Shown piece after piece: positions 1 to 7,717 of a DNA stretch of 38,478 nucleotides. Numbering within the stretch: position 1 is the stretch's first letter; each line of letters opens with the position of its first letter. Below the pieces are notes generated by a model. The model saw only the letters and a list, made by a program, of their open reading frames with translations, did no database searches and was not told where the DNA came from. This stretch comes from Candidatus Omnitrophota bacterium. GTDB lineage: Bacteria > Omnitrophota > Omnitrophia > Omnitrophales > Aquincolibacteriaceae. The translations under genes and the position numbers were made by a program. The DNA is taken from NCBI GenBank assembly GCA_023247055.1, contig JAHFHF010000022.1, forward strand, positions 1-38,478, given 5' to 3'.

Positions 1-3000
1 GATTTTTTCGTCCCCGGAAACAACGTGCAGCCGTGGATTCTCAGCGCTCAAGATTAATAGTTCCTTGCTCTGGGCTTTGAGGCTCTCTGCGGGAAGAACC
101 ACCACCAGGGTTTCGCCGGTAGCCGCAGCGCGTTTAAAAAGCCGTTGAGCAGCAAGCGTTTCTTCCTCATCTTCAGAGGAGGCGACATACAGAAGCGTTT
201 TTTGTGACTGCAAAACTTGTGTGGAATCAAACAGGCCGTCTGTCACTAGAATCCCCTCTTGAATGGGGCGAAAAAATTCACTGGCGGTATTGGGCTGCTT
301 GACGAAAGCGGCGGGCTCTATGTCTCCCGCGGGTGCCTCAGGCGTAGATTCGAGTTGTTCCGGGGGTTTCGAAGCCGTTTCATCCGCCGGCACGGTTGAA
401 GGCGGCGGTTCTAAGGCGATGGATAAAGGTTGTGCGGATCCGGTTTGCCGCAGCGTTTGCACATATCGATCTGCGAGTTCCCGCGCGCGGTCCAAGTGAA
501 TCAAAAGAAATAAAGCCAGCAATGCGGCCGGCCCGCCTAAAAAATACAAAGCTCTTTTAAGAAAGCCGTGAGGTTGTTGCGGTGCCGGCGCTATCCTTAC
601 GGAAAGTTGCGGCTTACCGGCGCGAAGGCGTTGTATTTCGGCGCGGAAATGAGCCCATAAGAACGCTTTGGTTTGAGCGGCCGTGTGTGTGTGGATATCC
701 GCAGGGTTGCGTGCCTGCCAGGCCGAATCGATGATTTGCCAGTGGACTTCAAATTTTTCAAGCAGCCTTTCTTCAGTGGAAGAAGCCTCATCCCAGTCTA
801 AAGCGGCCCAGCGCTTGGCCAGGGCCTCGAGCCTTGTTTTCAAGAATTCGGTGGTTTGGGCCGCCGCTGCAGCCGCAGAAGCTGCTTGTGCTCGCACTTC
901 TGAGCGGAATCCCGATTTGGCCGTGTTCATGCGGAAGCGCGTGACTTTGCCTTCATGCACCATGTTGATGACCACTTTGATAATGTCGACAGGCGGTATT
1001 TGATCCGTCGAAATCCGGATAACGTCGCCGCCGGCTTTGACGGCAAAGGGCATCCACTGAGTATAAAGCGTACCGATTCCGTCGGGGGCGGCATAGGCAA
1101 AAGTCACGGCAATGGTCCCCGCATCGGTGTTGTCCAGATCAAGTCGCAGCTCTTTAAAGTCGCGGGCATGCAGAGTATTGAGCCACTTCCCGTCTTCTTT
1201 TTGACGTTGGCCGAATTGCAGTTCTTCGTTGTAGATCCATTCCGGACGTTCGTTATTTAAGGCCTCACGGCTATTGGCGAAAACATCAATTTTCATGGTT
1301 TTGCCGATGAGATTGACCGGCCGGCCTGTGGAGGGATCGATCTGAACGGCGGTTGTGGGAAGTTCCTTTTGCCCAGAACCCGCCACCGAGGAGCGTTTAT
1401 TTTTGTCCGCTTTTCTCACAAGGCGCATGGGATCACCCTGCGGTTTAGCATTTTCAGAGGAAACTTCATGAGTTGCGCGGTCATGGAACAAAGACGGAAG
1501 CTGCGGCATGACAGGGCGGTCCGTCAGCGTTACTTTTTCTCCGGATTGATCCGCGGGTGAATTCGTTTCGCGGAAAGACGTTTGGGTGTTCGCCGTCTCT
1601 TTGTCTTGAGCGTTTTCTGATACCGGGGTATTCGGTATTTCGGATGGGGCATTGAATACAAAGGGCGCTGATTGGTTTTCATTCAACTCGCTTTGCTGCA
1701 TTAGTTCTATGATTGTGGGATCCACCCGCGTATCCAGCCTTAGTTCAATCGAGACCGGGCCGGAATCGCCCTCTTTTTCACGCTTGGACATGGCCGAGGC
1801 CAACTGGCAGCCGCACTCTTTGAGAAATTTTTCAAACGGGCTTGTCCACGTCAGAAAAAAGAGAATGACGAGCGGCAGCAGCATGCGTAATGTTTGATGG
1901 CTTATGGATAGCGCCGAAGCCGCGGAGGCCCGCACCGCAGCGCTGAAGGCCGGAGCCTCTTTGGCGGGAATCTCTCGTGAAAAAAAACTCAACAGTGAAA
2001 AGTTTTTCAGGGGTGAAATCAGATAAGAACTTAAAAAGCCTAAGGCCAATCCTTTGAGCACGATGCCTGTGGCTTGCAAGAAAAGCATGAACTGATCAGG
2101 CTCCATCAAAACAAACAGCGTGAGATGCGCCGCAGCCGAAAAAACGAAAGCTGTATGATAAGAATAGCTGTCGTCTCTGTGTGCTGCGAAGGCGCGAGGA
2201 AGCAGAGTTTCCGCGGCGTCTTTTTGCAGAAAAGCAGTCCGGATTTGAGCATAGGCCTTGCGGAGTTTGGGCGTTGCCTCCATGGTTTCACCTGCAAGGA
2301 GAGCCAAAGCAAAAAGTTCCGCCAAATGTTCCCGGGCATTCACAAGCGACCTTGCGCTGAAAACTCCCCAAGGTTGATGAGCATCCGGCAGATCGATCGA
2401 TTGACCTTTGAGGATGAGCAGGGAGCGGAACAAACCGCCCGTGGAAATGTAACTGACCGTTAGACTAGCTGCAAAAAAGACGGCCCAAATCACGGGAGAA
2501 ACCAGAAGGCCTAGTTTAAGAAAAGAAAAAACCAAAAAAGCTTCCAGGCCTGCGGCCGCGGCAAATGCAAGGGCTGTCTCCAGTCCCAGCCAGGTCAGTA
2601 AAAAACGAGCCTTGCTGGGATCGATTTTTTTCCAGAAAGCGCCGGTAATCGCCTCCGCAGCCGCTTTATTTTCGGGCAGGCTGGCCAGGTATTCTCCGAT
2701 CCGGTGGGCTGCCAGCCACTGAAATCCATGTCTTGTGGCGGTGGCCGTCAAAGATAGTTTGCCTGTCCGGCCCGTGTCGCCGCTTAGGCCGCGGAACCAA
2801 AATAGAGGATCTCTGTACCAGGGAACCAACGTAATCGTTTTAATATGCGCGCGCTGGGATTCATCCAGAGCCAGCAGCATGGCGAGAAGGTCGCGCAAAT
2901 AGAACCGGGATACCCAGTAAGACGGCCATCCCTTAACGCGTACTCCCAGCCGGTTGATTCTTTCAACGTATTCGTTTTTTTGCTCCAGCGCAGGCAAAAA

Positions 3001-4980
3001 AAGTGACGCCCATGACTTCATCCAGGACCGGCGCGATGCAGGCCGCCGGGATAAACTGTTTGGACTATCCAGGTTCAGCCATGTTCCAGGCTTGCCCACG
3101 CGCATCTCAGACCGGGTTAGGGCAGCCTGTAAAACCAGGGCTTCGGGCTTGCCGCGAAGAACTTGAGCTAAAGGACTTTGGGCTAGTTCCAATTGAGCTT
3201 CGGCCGTTTGTGCCTCAGCCCGGTAGGCGGCTGCGATCTCCTGCGCTCTGAAACGGCGCGAAGCCGCTCCGCCGATTTTTTCCGCCTCCGACAGGCCCGC
3301 GATATACGGAAAAACAGCGATTTGCGAAGAACGGGTATGGTCTTCAAGAAGCGCTTGTTCATAAATTTGCCTGGAGTTTTCTACGGAACCCGGCTCATCC
3401 ATGCCGGCGAGCCCCGCTGGCCGAAGGACTGCATAGGGAAGTCCGGCTGAACGCAGGCGGGATTCGAGTCCGGGGGTATGGAACCCGCCGGCAATGAGAA
3501 CGATTCGACTGTCCGGATGTTGTTGCATGACGGCGGCCGTATTTTTGAATAGAGCCGATTCGCGTGCGATGGCCAGGCGGTAAAAATTCAAGGCAGCCTT
3601 AAAACTGCCGCGCAATTTTGCCGCCGAAACAGCGCTTTGCTGCCGGCCAGCCGGCGCTTGGAGCATGGCTTCAAACCGTTTTGTATGCCGGCGCGCGTAG
3701 GCCCAGTCCTCACGTGTGAGTTCAAGGGCCAGCAGTTTTTCCAAAGACAGCGCATCCTGGTGCATCTGAAAAACGCGCCTGGCTTTTTTGCTTTGGAATA
3801 GGCGGCTAAAAATTTTAATTTCGATTTTTTTAATCTCCTTGAGCAAAATGGAACTTTCCAGCTCCTCATGAAAAATTTGCCGGGCCCAAGCGCGGCTGAG
3901 CGCAGGATAATCCGCGAAATGAAATCCATGGCCTTCTGTTTTTTTATAGAATTGTTCCAGAGTTTCGCGCAAAGCGGAAGTCTTCGGCGGGCTGATGGTG
4001 TCAGGGCCCGTGATGCTTAAAAACTCAATCAAGCCCCAGGCATTGATTTTTTTCTGCAGTTTTTTAGCCTCGGTTTTTACCCGCAACTTTTCCTTCGCCG
4101 TTGGTGTCTCCAGCCCTTCAAGCTTGGCAAAACGCACCAGCATGGGGTACTCAAGCTGGTGCTCATAACTTCGAAGATCGATGCCTGCGGCTTCAGCGGC
4201 TGATTGTATGAGCAGGGGTAAGTAAGCCGGTAAAGCGCCGGCATTTTTTTCCTTTTGAAACCAAAGGTCCAGCAAAGCCGCGGTTTGAGGAGCAAGACGG
4301 CCGGCTCTTGCGACTTTCAGATTTTTTTGAAGTGCGTCAAAAAAATCCGCGCAAACTTTCCGGTTTTGACGCGCTCGCCGGAACCATTGCCAGTCTTGCG
4401 CATAGAGCTCCAAATCTTCGACGGGCTGTACTGAAACGGAATTTTTGCTGTGGGTGAACGTATCGACGGTGAATTTTTCCCAGCCGGAAAAAAGCCCCTT
4501 GTGCATCAACCGGTCCATCGCTTTTTGGTTCGACGCGTTATTTTTAAAAACAGCAAACAACGCCGGGAAAATATGGGATGGAGCCGCTTCCGGCAAAAGA
4601 ATCATATTTTGGGCGCTGCCCGCCTGAAGGTATTCTAAGAGGCGGACGGTTTGGATTTGCGCCTGATCGTTGGCGTGCGCGTCCTGCACGATGATCAGAG
4701 GTGTGCGCTTGAACAACCCGTCCTGGGGCAGATAGAATGCGGTTGCTTCTGCTATCTCTGAGGGCGGCAAGAAAATGTTTGGATTTAAAGAAGGGGAAAT
4801 CTCCCGGCTGCCAGGCTGGGCAGCTGCTGTGTACGCATAACTCGGAGGGACTACTTGCGCCAAGCATGTTTGGGCTGCGAAAAGTGCGCAAGTGCAGCTC
4901 GCAATAATTCTGCATATGAAGCGCTGAGTGTTAGGGGAGATGTTTAAAAATAGATTTATAAACATGATAAATAGTACCAT
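1..4980 (-). CDS. Giant exported protein, Tiki/TraB-like N-terminal module, partial (3' end outside window)
   Basis: Open frame on the minus strand from ATG 4980 (a second ATG lies at 4965) to the left edge, at least 1660 codons. No Shine-Dalgarno is evident. The N-terminus has a hydrophobic stretch ending ...FAAQTCLAQ, so export is likely. Residues about 95-510 form a TraB/ChaN (Tiki)-like module with QDAHA at 99-103 and AGGFH at 497-501; the same two motifs occur in the other two giants. RSEMR follows at 623-627 and RSEVR at 1359-1363. Between them lie several hydrophobic segments (for example around 2580-2450, 2120-1985 and 1890-1840) and a beta-rich stretch (about 1320-960). After RSEVR come an alanine-rich helical stretch, another membrane segment (about 585-510) and an acidic/proline-rich stretch. 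The biochemical role is unknown. Transcribed divergently from rfbC. Confidence 0.85.
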   Translation of the reverse strand, partial: MVLFIMFINLFLNISPNTQRFICRIIASCTCALFAAQTCLAQVVPPSYAYTAAAQPGSREISPSLNPNIFLPPSEIAEATAFYLPQDGLFKRTPLIIVQDAHANDQAQIQTVRLLEYLQAGSAQNMILLPEAAPSHIFPALFAVFKNNASNQKAMDRLMHKGLFSGWEKFTVDTFTHSKNSVSVQPVEDLELYAQDWQWFRRARQNRKVCADFFDALQKNLKVARAGRLAPQTAALLDLWFQKEKNAGALPAYLPLLIQSAAEAAGIDLRSYEHQLEYPMLVRFAKLEGLETPTAKEKLRVKTEAKKLQKKINAWGLIEFLSITGPDTISPPKTSALRETLEQFYKKTEGHGFHFADYPALSRAWARQIFHEELESSILLKEIKKIEIKIFSRLFQSKKARRVFQMHQDALSLEKLLALELTREDWAYARRHTKRFEAMLQAPAGRQQSAVSAAKLRGSFKAALNFYRLAIARESALFKNTAAVMQQHPDSRIVLIAGGFHTPGLESRLRSAGLPYAVLRPAGLAGMDEPGSVENSRQIYEQALLEDHTRSSQIAVFPYIAGLSEAEKIGGAASRRFRAQEIAAAYRAEAQTAEAQLELAQSPLAQVLRGKPEALVLQAALTRSEMRVGKPGTWLNLDSPNSLSRRPASRRSWMKSWASLFLPALEQKNEYVERINRLGVRVKGWPSYWVSRFYLRDLLAMLLALDESQRAHIKTITLVPWYRDPLFWFRGLSGDTGRTGKLSLTATATRHGFQWLAAHRIGEYLASLPENKAAAEAITGAFWKKIDPSKARFLLTWLGLETALAFAAAAGLEAFLVFSFLKLGLLVSPVIWAVFFAASLTVSYISTGGLFRSLLILKGQSIDLPDAHQPWGVFSARSLVNAREHLAELFALALLAGETMEATPKLRKAYAQIRTAFLQKDAAETLLPRAFAAHRDDSYSYHTAFVFSAAAHLTLFVLMEPDQFMLFLQATGIVLKGLALGFLSSYLISPLKNFSLLSFFSREIPAKEAPAFSAAVRASAASALSISHQTLRMLLPLVILFFLTWTSPFEKFLKECGCQLASAMSKREKEGDSGPVSIELRLDTRVDPTIIELMQQSELNENQSAPFVFNAPSEIPNTPVSENAQDKETANTQTSFRETNSPADQSGEKVTLTDRPVMPQLPSLFHDRATHEVSSENAKPQGDPMRLVRKADKNKRSSVAGSGQKELPTTAVQIDPSTGRPVNLIGKTMKIDVFANSREALNNERPEWIYNEELQFGQRQKEDGKWLNTLHARDFKELRLDLDNTDAGTIAVTFAYAAPDGIGTLYTQWMPFAVKAGGDVIRISTDQIPPVDIIKVVINMVHEGKVTRFRMNTAKSGFRSEVRAQAASAAAAAAQTTEFLKTRLEALAKRWAALDWDEASSTEERLLEKFEVHWQIIDSAWQARNPADIHTHTAAQTKAFLWAHFRAEIQRLRAGKPQLSVRIAPAPQQPHGFLKRALYFLGGPAALLALFLLIHLDRARELADRYVQTLRQTGSAQPLSIALEPPPSTVPADETASKPPEQLESTPEAPAGDIEPAAFVKQPNTASEFFRPIQEGILVTDGLFDSTQVLQSQKTLLYVASSEDEEETLAAQRLFKRAAATGETLVVVLPAESLKAQSKELLILSAENPRLHVVSGDEKI

Positions 4981-5304
4981 GCAATCAGTTTTTGGCAGAA
5001 ATAATTAATTTTCAATGAAGCTTTAACCTCCTTTATATATCAAAAATTAACTTTTTTTAGGGACAGGTCCACCTAACTACATTATTTTTGAACTAGTTAC
5101 GGCGGACCTGTCCCTAAATCGACAACTGCTTAACCGCGCCGTTTGGACCGCTTCTCTGTATCATTACAAAAATTTAATTTATTTTTCACCGTCTTCTCAT
5201 TTTGACGGATGTATGCTCATAATACGTGTTTTTCATAATACCTTTTCCCTTTTGAAAGACGGCATGCCCTCTTTTTTCCGTCACTGCTCTTTGATACAAT
5301 AAAC
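4981..5304. other. Divergent intergenic region with one long inverted repeat
   Basis: AT-rich gap between the divergent left giant gene and rfbC; promoters for both should lie here. Besides the inverted repeat at 5056-5118 I see no gene. TTGACG at 5202 has no properly spaced -10 hexamer, so I do not call a promoter. Confidence 0.6.
5056..5118. repeat. Inverted repeat, GGGACAGGTCC family
   Basis: Perfect 15-base arms, TTTAGGGACAGGTCC at 5056-5070 and its complement at 5104-5118, separated by 33 bases. The core GGGACAG resembles the doubled GGGACAGTCCC inside the central giant gene (16878-16910). It sits between divergent genes, so it is more likely a dispersed REP/MITE-like element or operator than a terminator. 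Confidence 0.8.
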
Positions 5305-5853
5305 ATGATGAATTTTATTCCGACCGCAATTCCTGAAGTTATTTTGATTGAACCCAAAGTTCATTCGGATAACCGGGGTTTTTTTTACGAAAGCTATCAA
5401 CGGCCACTCTTTGCACGGCATGGAATTGCGGCGGATTTTGTGCAGGACAATCACGTGCGCTCCGGCCGGGGCGTGGTGCGCGCTTTGCACTTTCAGAGAC
5501 CGCCTTATACCCAGGCTAAATTAGTGCGGGCCATACGCGGCTCGGTCTTTGATGTGGTAGTGGACTTGCGGCGCGGCTCGGCCTATTATGGAAAGCATGT
5601 GGGCGTAACGCTCAGTGCGGAGAACCGGCACATGCTTTACGTGCCTGAAGGCTTTGCCCACGGTTACTGTTCTTTAGATGACTCCGAAGTGCTCTACAAA
5701 GTGACGAATGTCTATTCGCGTGAGCATGACGGCGGCATTTTGTGGAATGATCCCGCGCTCGGCATTGCCTGGCCTGTTCTCGATGTGCCTTATGGGGTGG
5801 CGGAGAAAGACCGGAAACTGCCGAGGCTTGCAGATTTGGAACGAATTCTTTAA
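5305..5853 (+). CDS. rfbC: dTDP-4-dehydrorhamnose 3,5-epimerase
   Basis: 182 residues, the usual length for RmlC/RfbC. This enzyme epimerises C3 and C5 of dTDP-4-keto-6-deoxyglucose on the way to dTDP-L-rhamnose, a precursor of O-antigen and surface polysaccharide. Visible family features: the DNRGFFYESY stretch (residues 22-31), the RALHFQ motif whose His62 fits the catalytic base, PQAKLV-like TQAKLVR (69-75), the cupin core VFDVVVDLR, YVPEGFAHGY (112-121) and the LYKVTNVY segment (130-137) that carries the catalytic tyrosine region. Two adjacent ATGs (5305, 5308) could start it; no strong ribosome-binding site is seen. No other rhamnose-pathway gene lies next to it. Confidence 0.95.
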   Translation: MMNFIPTAIPEVILIEPKVHSDNRGFFYESYQRPLFARHGIAADFVQDNHVRSGRGVVRALHFQRPPYTQAKLVRAIRGSVFDVVVDLRRGSAYYGKHVGVTLSAENRHMLYVPEGFAHGYCSLDDSEVLYKVTNVYSREHDGGILWNDPALGIAWPVLDVPYGVAEKDRKLPRLADLERIL

Positions 5854-5866
5854 TTTTCTCGACAGT

Positions 5867-5889
5867 CCTTCTCCCCCAAGGGGAGAGGG
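5867..5889. repeat. Short hairpin repeat between rfbC and the BI-1 gene
   Basis: Ten-base arms (one wobble pair) with a CAA loop, CCTTCTCCCC then GGGGAGAGGG. There is no T-run, so intrinsic termination is unlikely. The composition matches the CTCCCC/GGGGAG repeat family that recurs across the window. Confidence 0.55.
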
Positions 5890-5930
5890 AAAAGTACCAA
5901 CTCACGATTTTTTAAATACAGGAGGATGTA

Positions 5931-6611
5931 ATGGCAAATCCGAATGAACAAGCGTTTTCGTTTGAAAAAGCGCAGCAGACTTTTTTGCAGCGCGTCTATC
6001 AGTGGATGTCGATCGGCCTGGCATTGACCGGCGCGATTGCTTATATGATTTCGGGCAATCTGGGCCTGATGCGCTCACTCGGCGGCGGCGGATTTTTGGT
6101 GCTCATGCTGGTTGAACTGGGTTTGGTTTTCTGGTTGTCGTCGCAGGCCCTGCGCATTTCGCCGCAGGCCGCGATTACCGGATTCCTGGTTTACTCCGGA
6201 CTCAATGGCCTGACCCTGTCGTATATTTTTCTGGTGTACACGGGCGCATCCATTGCGATGACGTTTTTTATCACGGCCGCGACCTTTGCGTCCGTCAGCA
6301 TTTACGGCTACACCACCAAGACCGATCTTTCGTCGATGCGTGGTTTTCTCTTCATGGGACTGATCGGCATCCTGATCGCGAGTCTCGTGAACTGGTTTAT
6401 GAAATCGCCCTTGCTGTATTGGATGATTTCCTATTTTGGCCTGGCGCTTTTTATGGGTCTGACGGCTTTTGATACGCAGAAACTCAAAATGCTGCAGGAA
6501 CGCGGCGCGACGAGCGAACAGCACGCCATCATCGGCGCGTTGATGTTGTACCTTGATTTCATCAATATGTTTCTTTTTGTTTTGCGCATTTTTGGAAACC
6601 GAAGACAGTAA
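5931..6611 (+). CDS. Bax inhibitor-1/YccA family membrane protein
   Basis: 226 residues with about seven hydrophobic helices and short loops, typical of the BI-1 (TMBIM/YccA) family. A cytosolic N-terminus containing FLQRVYQWMSIGLALTGAIA precedes the first helix. The family signature is visible near the C-terminus as LTAFDTQKLK, with two acidic positions of the kind that form the pH/calcium-sensing pair, and the protein ends LDFINMFLFVLRIFGNRRQ. In bacteria these proteins act in the inner membrane as ion channels or modulators of FtsH-type proteolysis; which applies here cannot be told. The start is well fixed by AGGAGG at 5920-5925 just upstream of ATG 5931. A dispersed repeat begins right after the stop. 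Confidence 0.93.
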   Translation: MANPNEQAFSFEKAQQTFLQRVYQWMSIGLALTGAIAYMISGNLGLMRSLGGGGFLVLMLVELGLVFWLSSQALRISPQAAITGFLVYSGLNGLTLSYIFLVYTGASIAMTFFITAATFASVSIYGYTTKTDLSSMRGFLFMGLIGILIASLVNWFMKSPLLYWMISYFGLALFMGLTAFDTQKLKMLQERGATSEQHAIIGALMLYLDFINMFLFVLRIFGNRRQ

Positions 6612-6684
6612 GAGTAGCAACGAGCCATGAGCAACGAGTCAGCTTTTTACTCATGGCTAATTGCTCAGCACTCATTGCTTTTTT
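6612..6684. repeat. Dispersed AGCAACGAGCCATGAGC repeat, inverted pair
   Basis: The gap between the BI-1 and ABC ATPase genes is filled by AGCAACGAGCCATGAGCAA (from 6616) and its approximate reverse complement, ACTCATGGCTAATTGCTCA, before the next start codon. The same words recur at 7411-7441 and 7680-7709. Confidence 0.75.
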
Positions 6685-7434
6685 ATGATTGACGTCCGTT
6701 CCTTACGCATGCGTTACGGCCCGTTTGAAGCCCTGAAAGGCATTTCGTTTCAGGTCCAAAGCGGCGAGATTCTTGGCCTGCTCGGTCCCAACGGAGCCGG
6801 TAAAACCACGGCCATGCGTATTCTGACCACCTACCTTTATCCCACGGCTGGCACGGCCTTGATCGACGGCTTGGATATTCTCGAAAACCCGCTGGAAGTG
6901 CGCCGCCGCACAGGCTATTTGCCGGAAACGGCACCGCTCTATCCAGACATGCGCGTTGAAGATTACCTGCGTTTTGTAGGTACGGCGCGTGGTTTGGGGG
7001 GCGCGAACTTGAACCGGCGCGTCAGTTGGGTGCAGGAGGCCTGTGATCTTAAGCCCGTCTGGAAACATGCGATTGCGGAATTGTCCAAAGGTTATCGCCA
7101 GCGCGCCGGCCTGGCTCAAGCGCTGATTCACGATCCCAAAGTTTTGATTTTGGATGAACCGACTTCAGGCCTTGACCCGCTGCAGATTTTAGGCATCCGC
7201 AAACTGATCAAAGAACTTGCCCGCGAAAAAACCATTATTTTTTCTACGCACATTTTGCAAGAAGTCGAAGCCATGGCTGATCGCATCGTGATTATTCATG
7301 ACGGCGGCGTCGTGGCGCAGGGAACGCAGGCGGAGCTTGAGGCGCATGCGCGTCCGAAAGCGGGTAAGGCCGGGCCGTTGAGTTTGGAAGATATTTTTAT
7401 CGCCTTGCTAACAGCAACGAGCCATGAGCCATGA
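6685..7434 (+). CDS. ABC transporter ATP-binding protein (GldA/NatA type)
   Basis: 249 residues. Walker A GPNGAGKTT, signature LSKGYRQR, Walker B VLILDEPTSGLDP and H-loop STHILQE are all intact, so it should hydrolyse ATP. LSKGYRQR is the form common in GldA/NatA-like ABC-2 exporters. It most likely energises the membrane protein encoded next (7718-10195), forming an inner-membrane exporter related to the Gld gliding-motility/secretion systems. ATG 6685 is chosen because it gives the standard MIDVRSLRMRYG beginning; the upstream TTG at 6661 lies in a dispersed repeat. The last residues (TATSHEP) and the TGA stop are encoded by the repeat that begins at about 7411, so the original C-terminus was probably a little different. 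Confidence 0.95.
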   Translation: MIDVRSLRMRYGPFEALKGISFQVQSGEILGLLGPNGAGKTTAMRILTTYLYPTAGTALIDGLDILENPLEVRRRTGYLPETAPLYPDMRVEDYLRFVGTARGLGGANLNRRVSWVQEACDLKPVWKHAIAELSKGYRQRAGLAQALIHDPKVLILDEPTSGLDPLQILGIRKLIKELAREKTIIFSTHILQEVEAMADRIVIIHDGGVVAQGTQAELEAHARPKAGKAGPLSLEDIFIALLTATSHEP

Positions 7435-7717
7435 GCAATGAGATAAAATACTACTTTGCTATCACCGCATTCAGGATGACAAAATTTTTAGAAGAGATTA
7501 CCTGTAACACCGTGTGCGGGGTTTCCCCCCTCTTAATCTCCCCCCGAAAAGCACGAGGGGAGAAATAAAAGAGGCGCTACTATTTCCTCTCCCGTGTTCT
7601 CCGGGGGAGGATTAAGGTGGGGGAAGCAGCACAAACTCGCACACGGCATTACCTGTAAGAGTTTTTGGATGCTTTTGCGCATCACTCGTTGCTCATGGCT
7701 CATTGCTAAAAAACATT
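7435..7717. repeat. Nested inverted repeats between ABC ATPase and permease genes
   Basis: Three layers can be read. The outer pair is AGCAACGAGCCATGAG-type sequence at about 7411-7441 facing its reverse complement at about 7680-7709. The middle pair is CCGTGTGCG at 7510-7518 and CGCACACGG at 7638-7646. The inner unit (7529-7623) begins CCTCTTAATCTCCCCCCG and ends GGGGGAGGATTAAGGTGGGG. The inner unit has a near-identical copy at 11817-11915. No gene is seen. Confidence 0.8.

Noticed and set aside
4544-4915. Minus-strand frame of 123 codons near the start of the left giant
   Set aside because: It is out of frame with the long open frame that carries the signal peptide, QDAHA and AGGFH motifs.
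5202-5225. Sigma-70 promoter TTGACG ... TAATAC for rfbC
   Set aside because: The spacer is only 12 bases; no better -10 at 16-18 bases.
6075-6620. Minus-strand frame of 181 codons opposite the BI-1 gene
   Set aside because: His/Gln/Arg-rich shadow of a membrane protein; the plus-strand product is clear.
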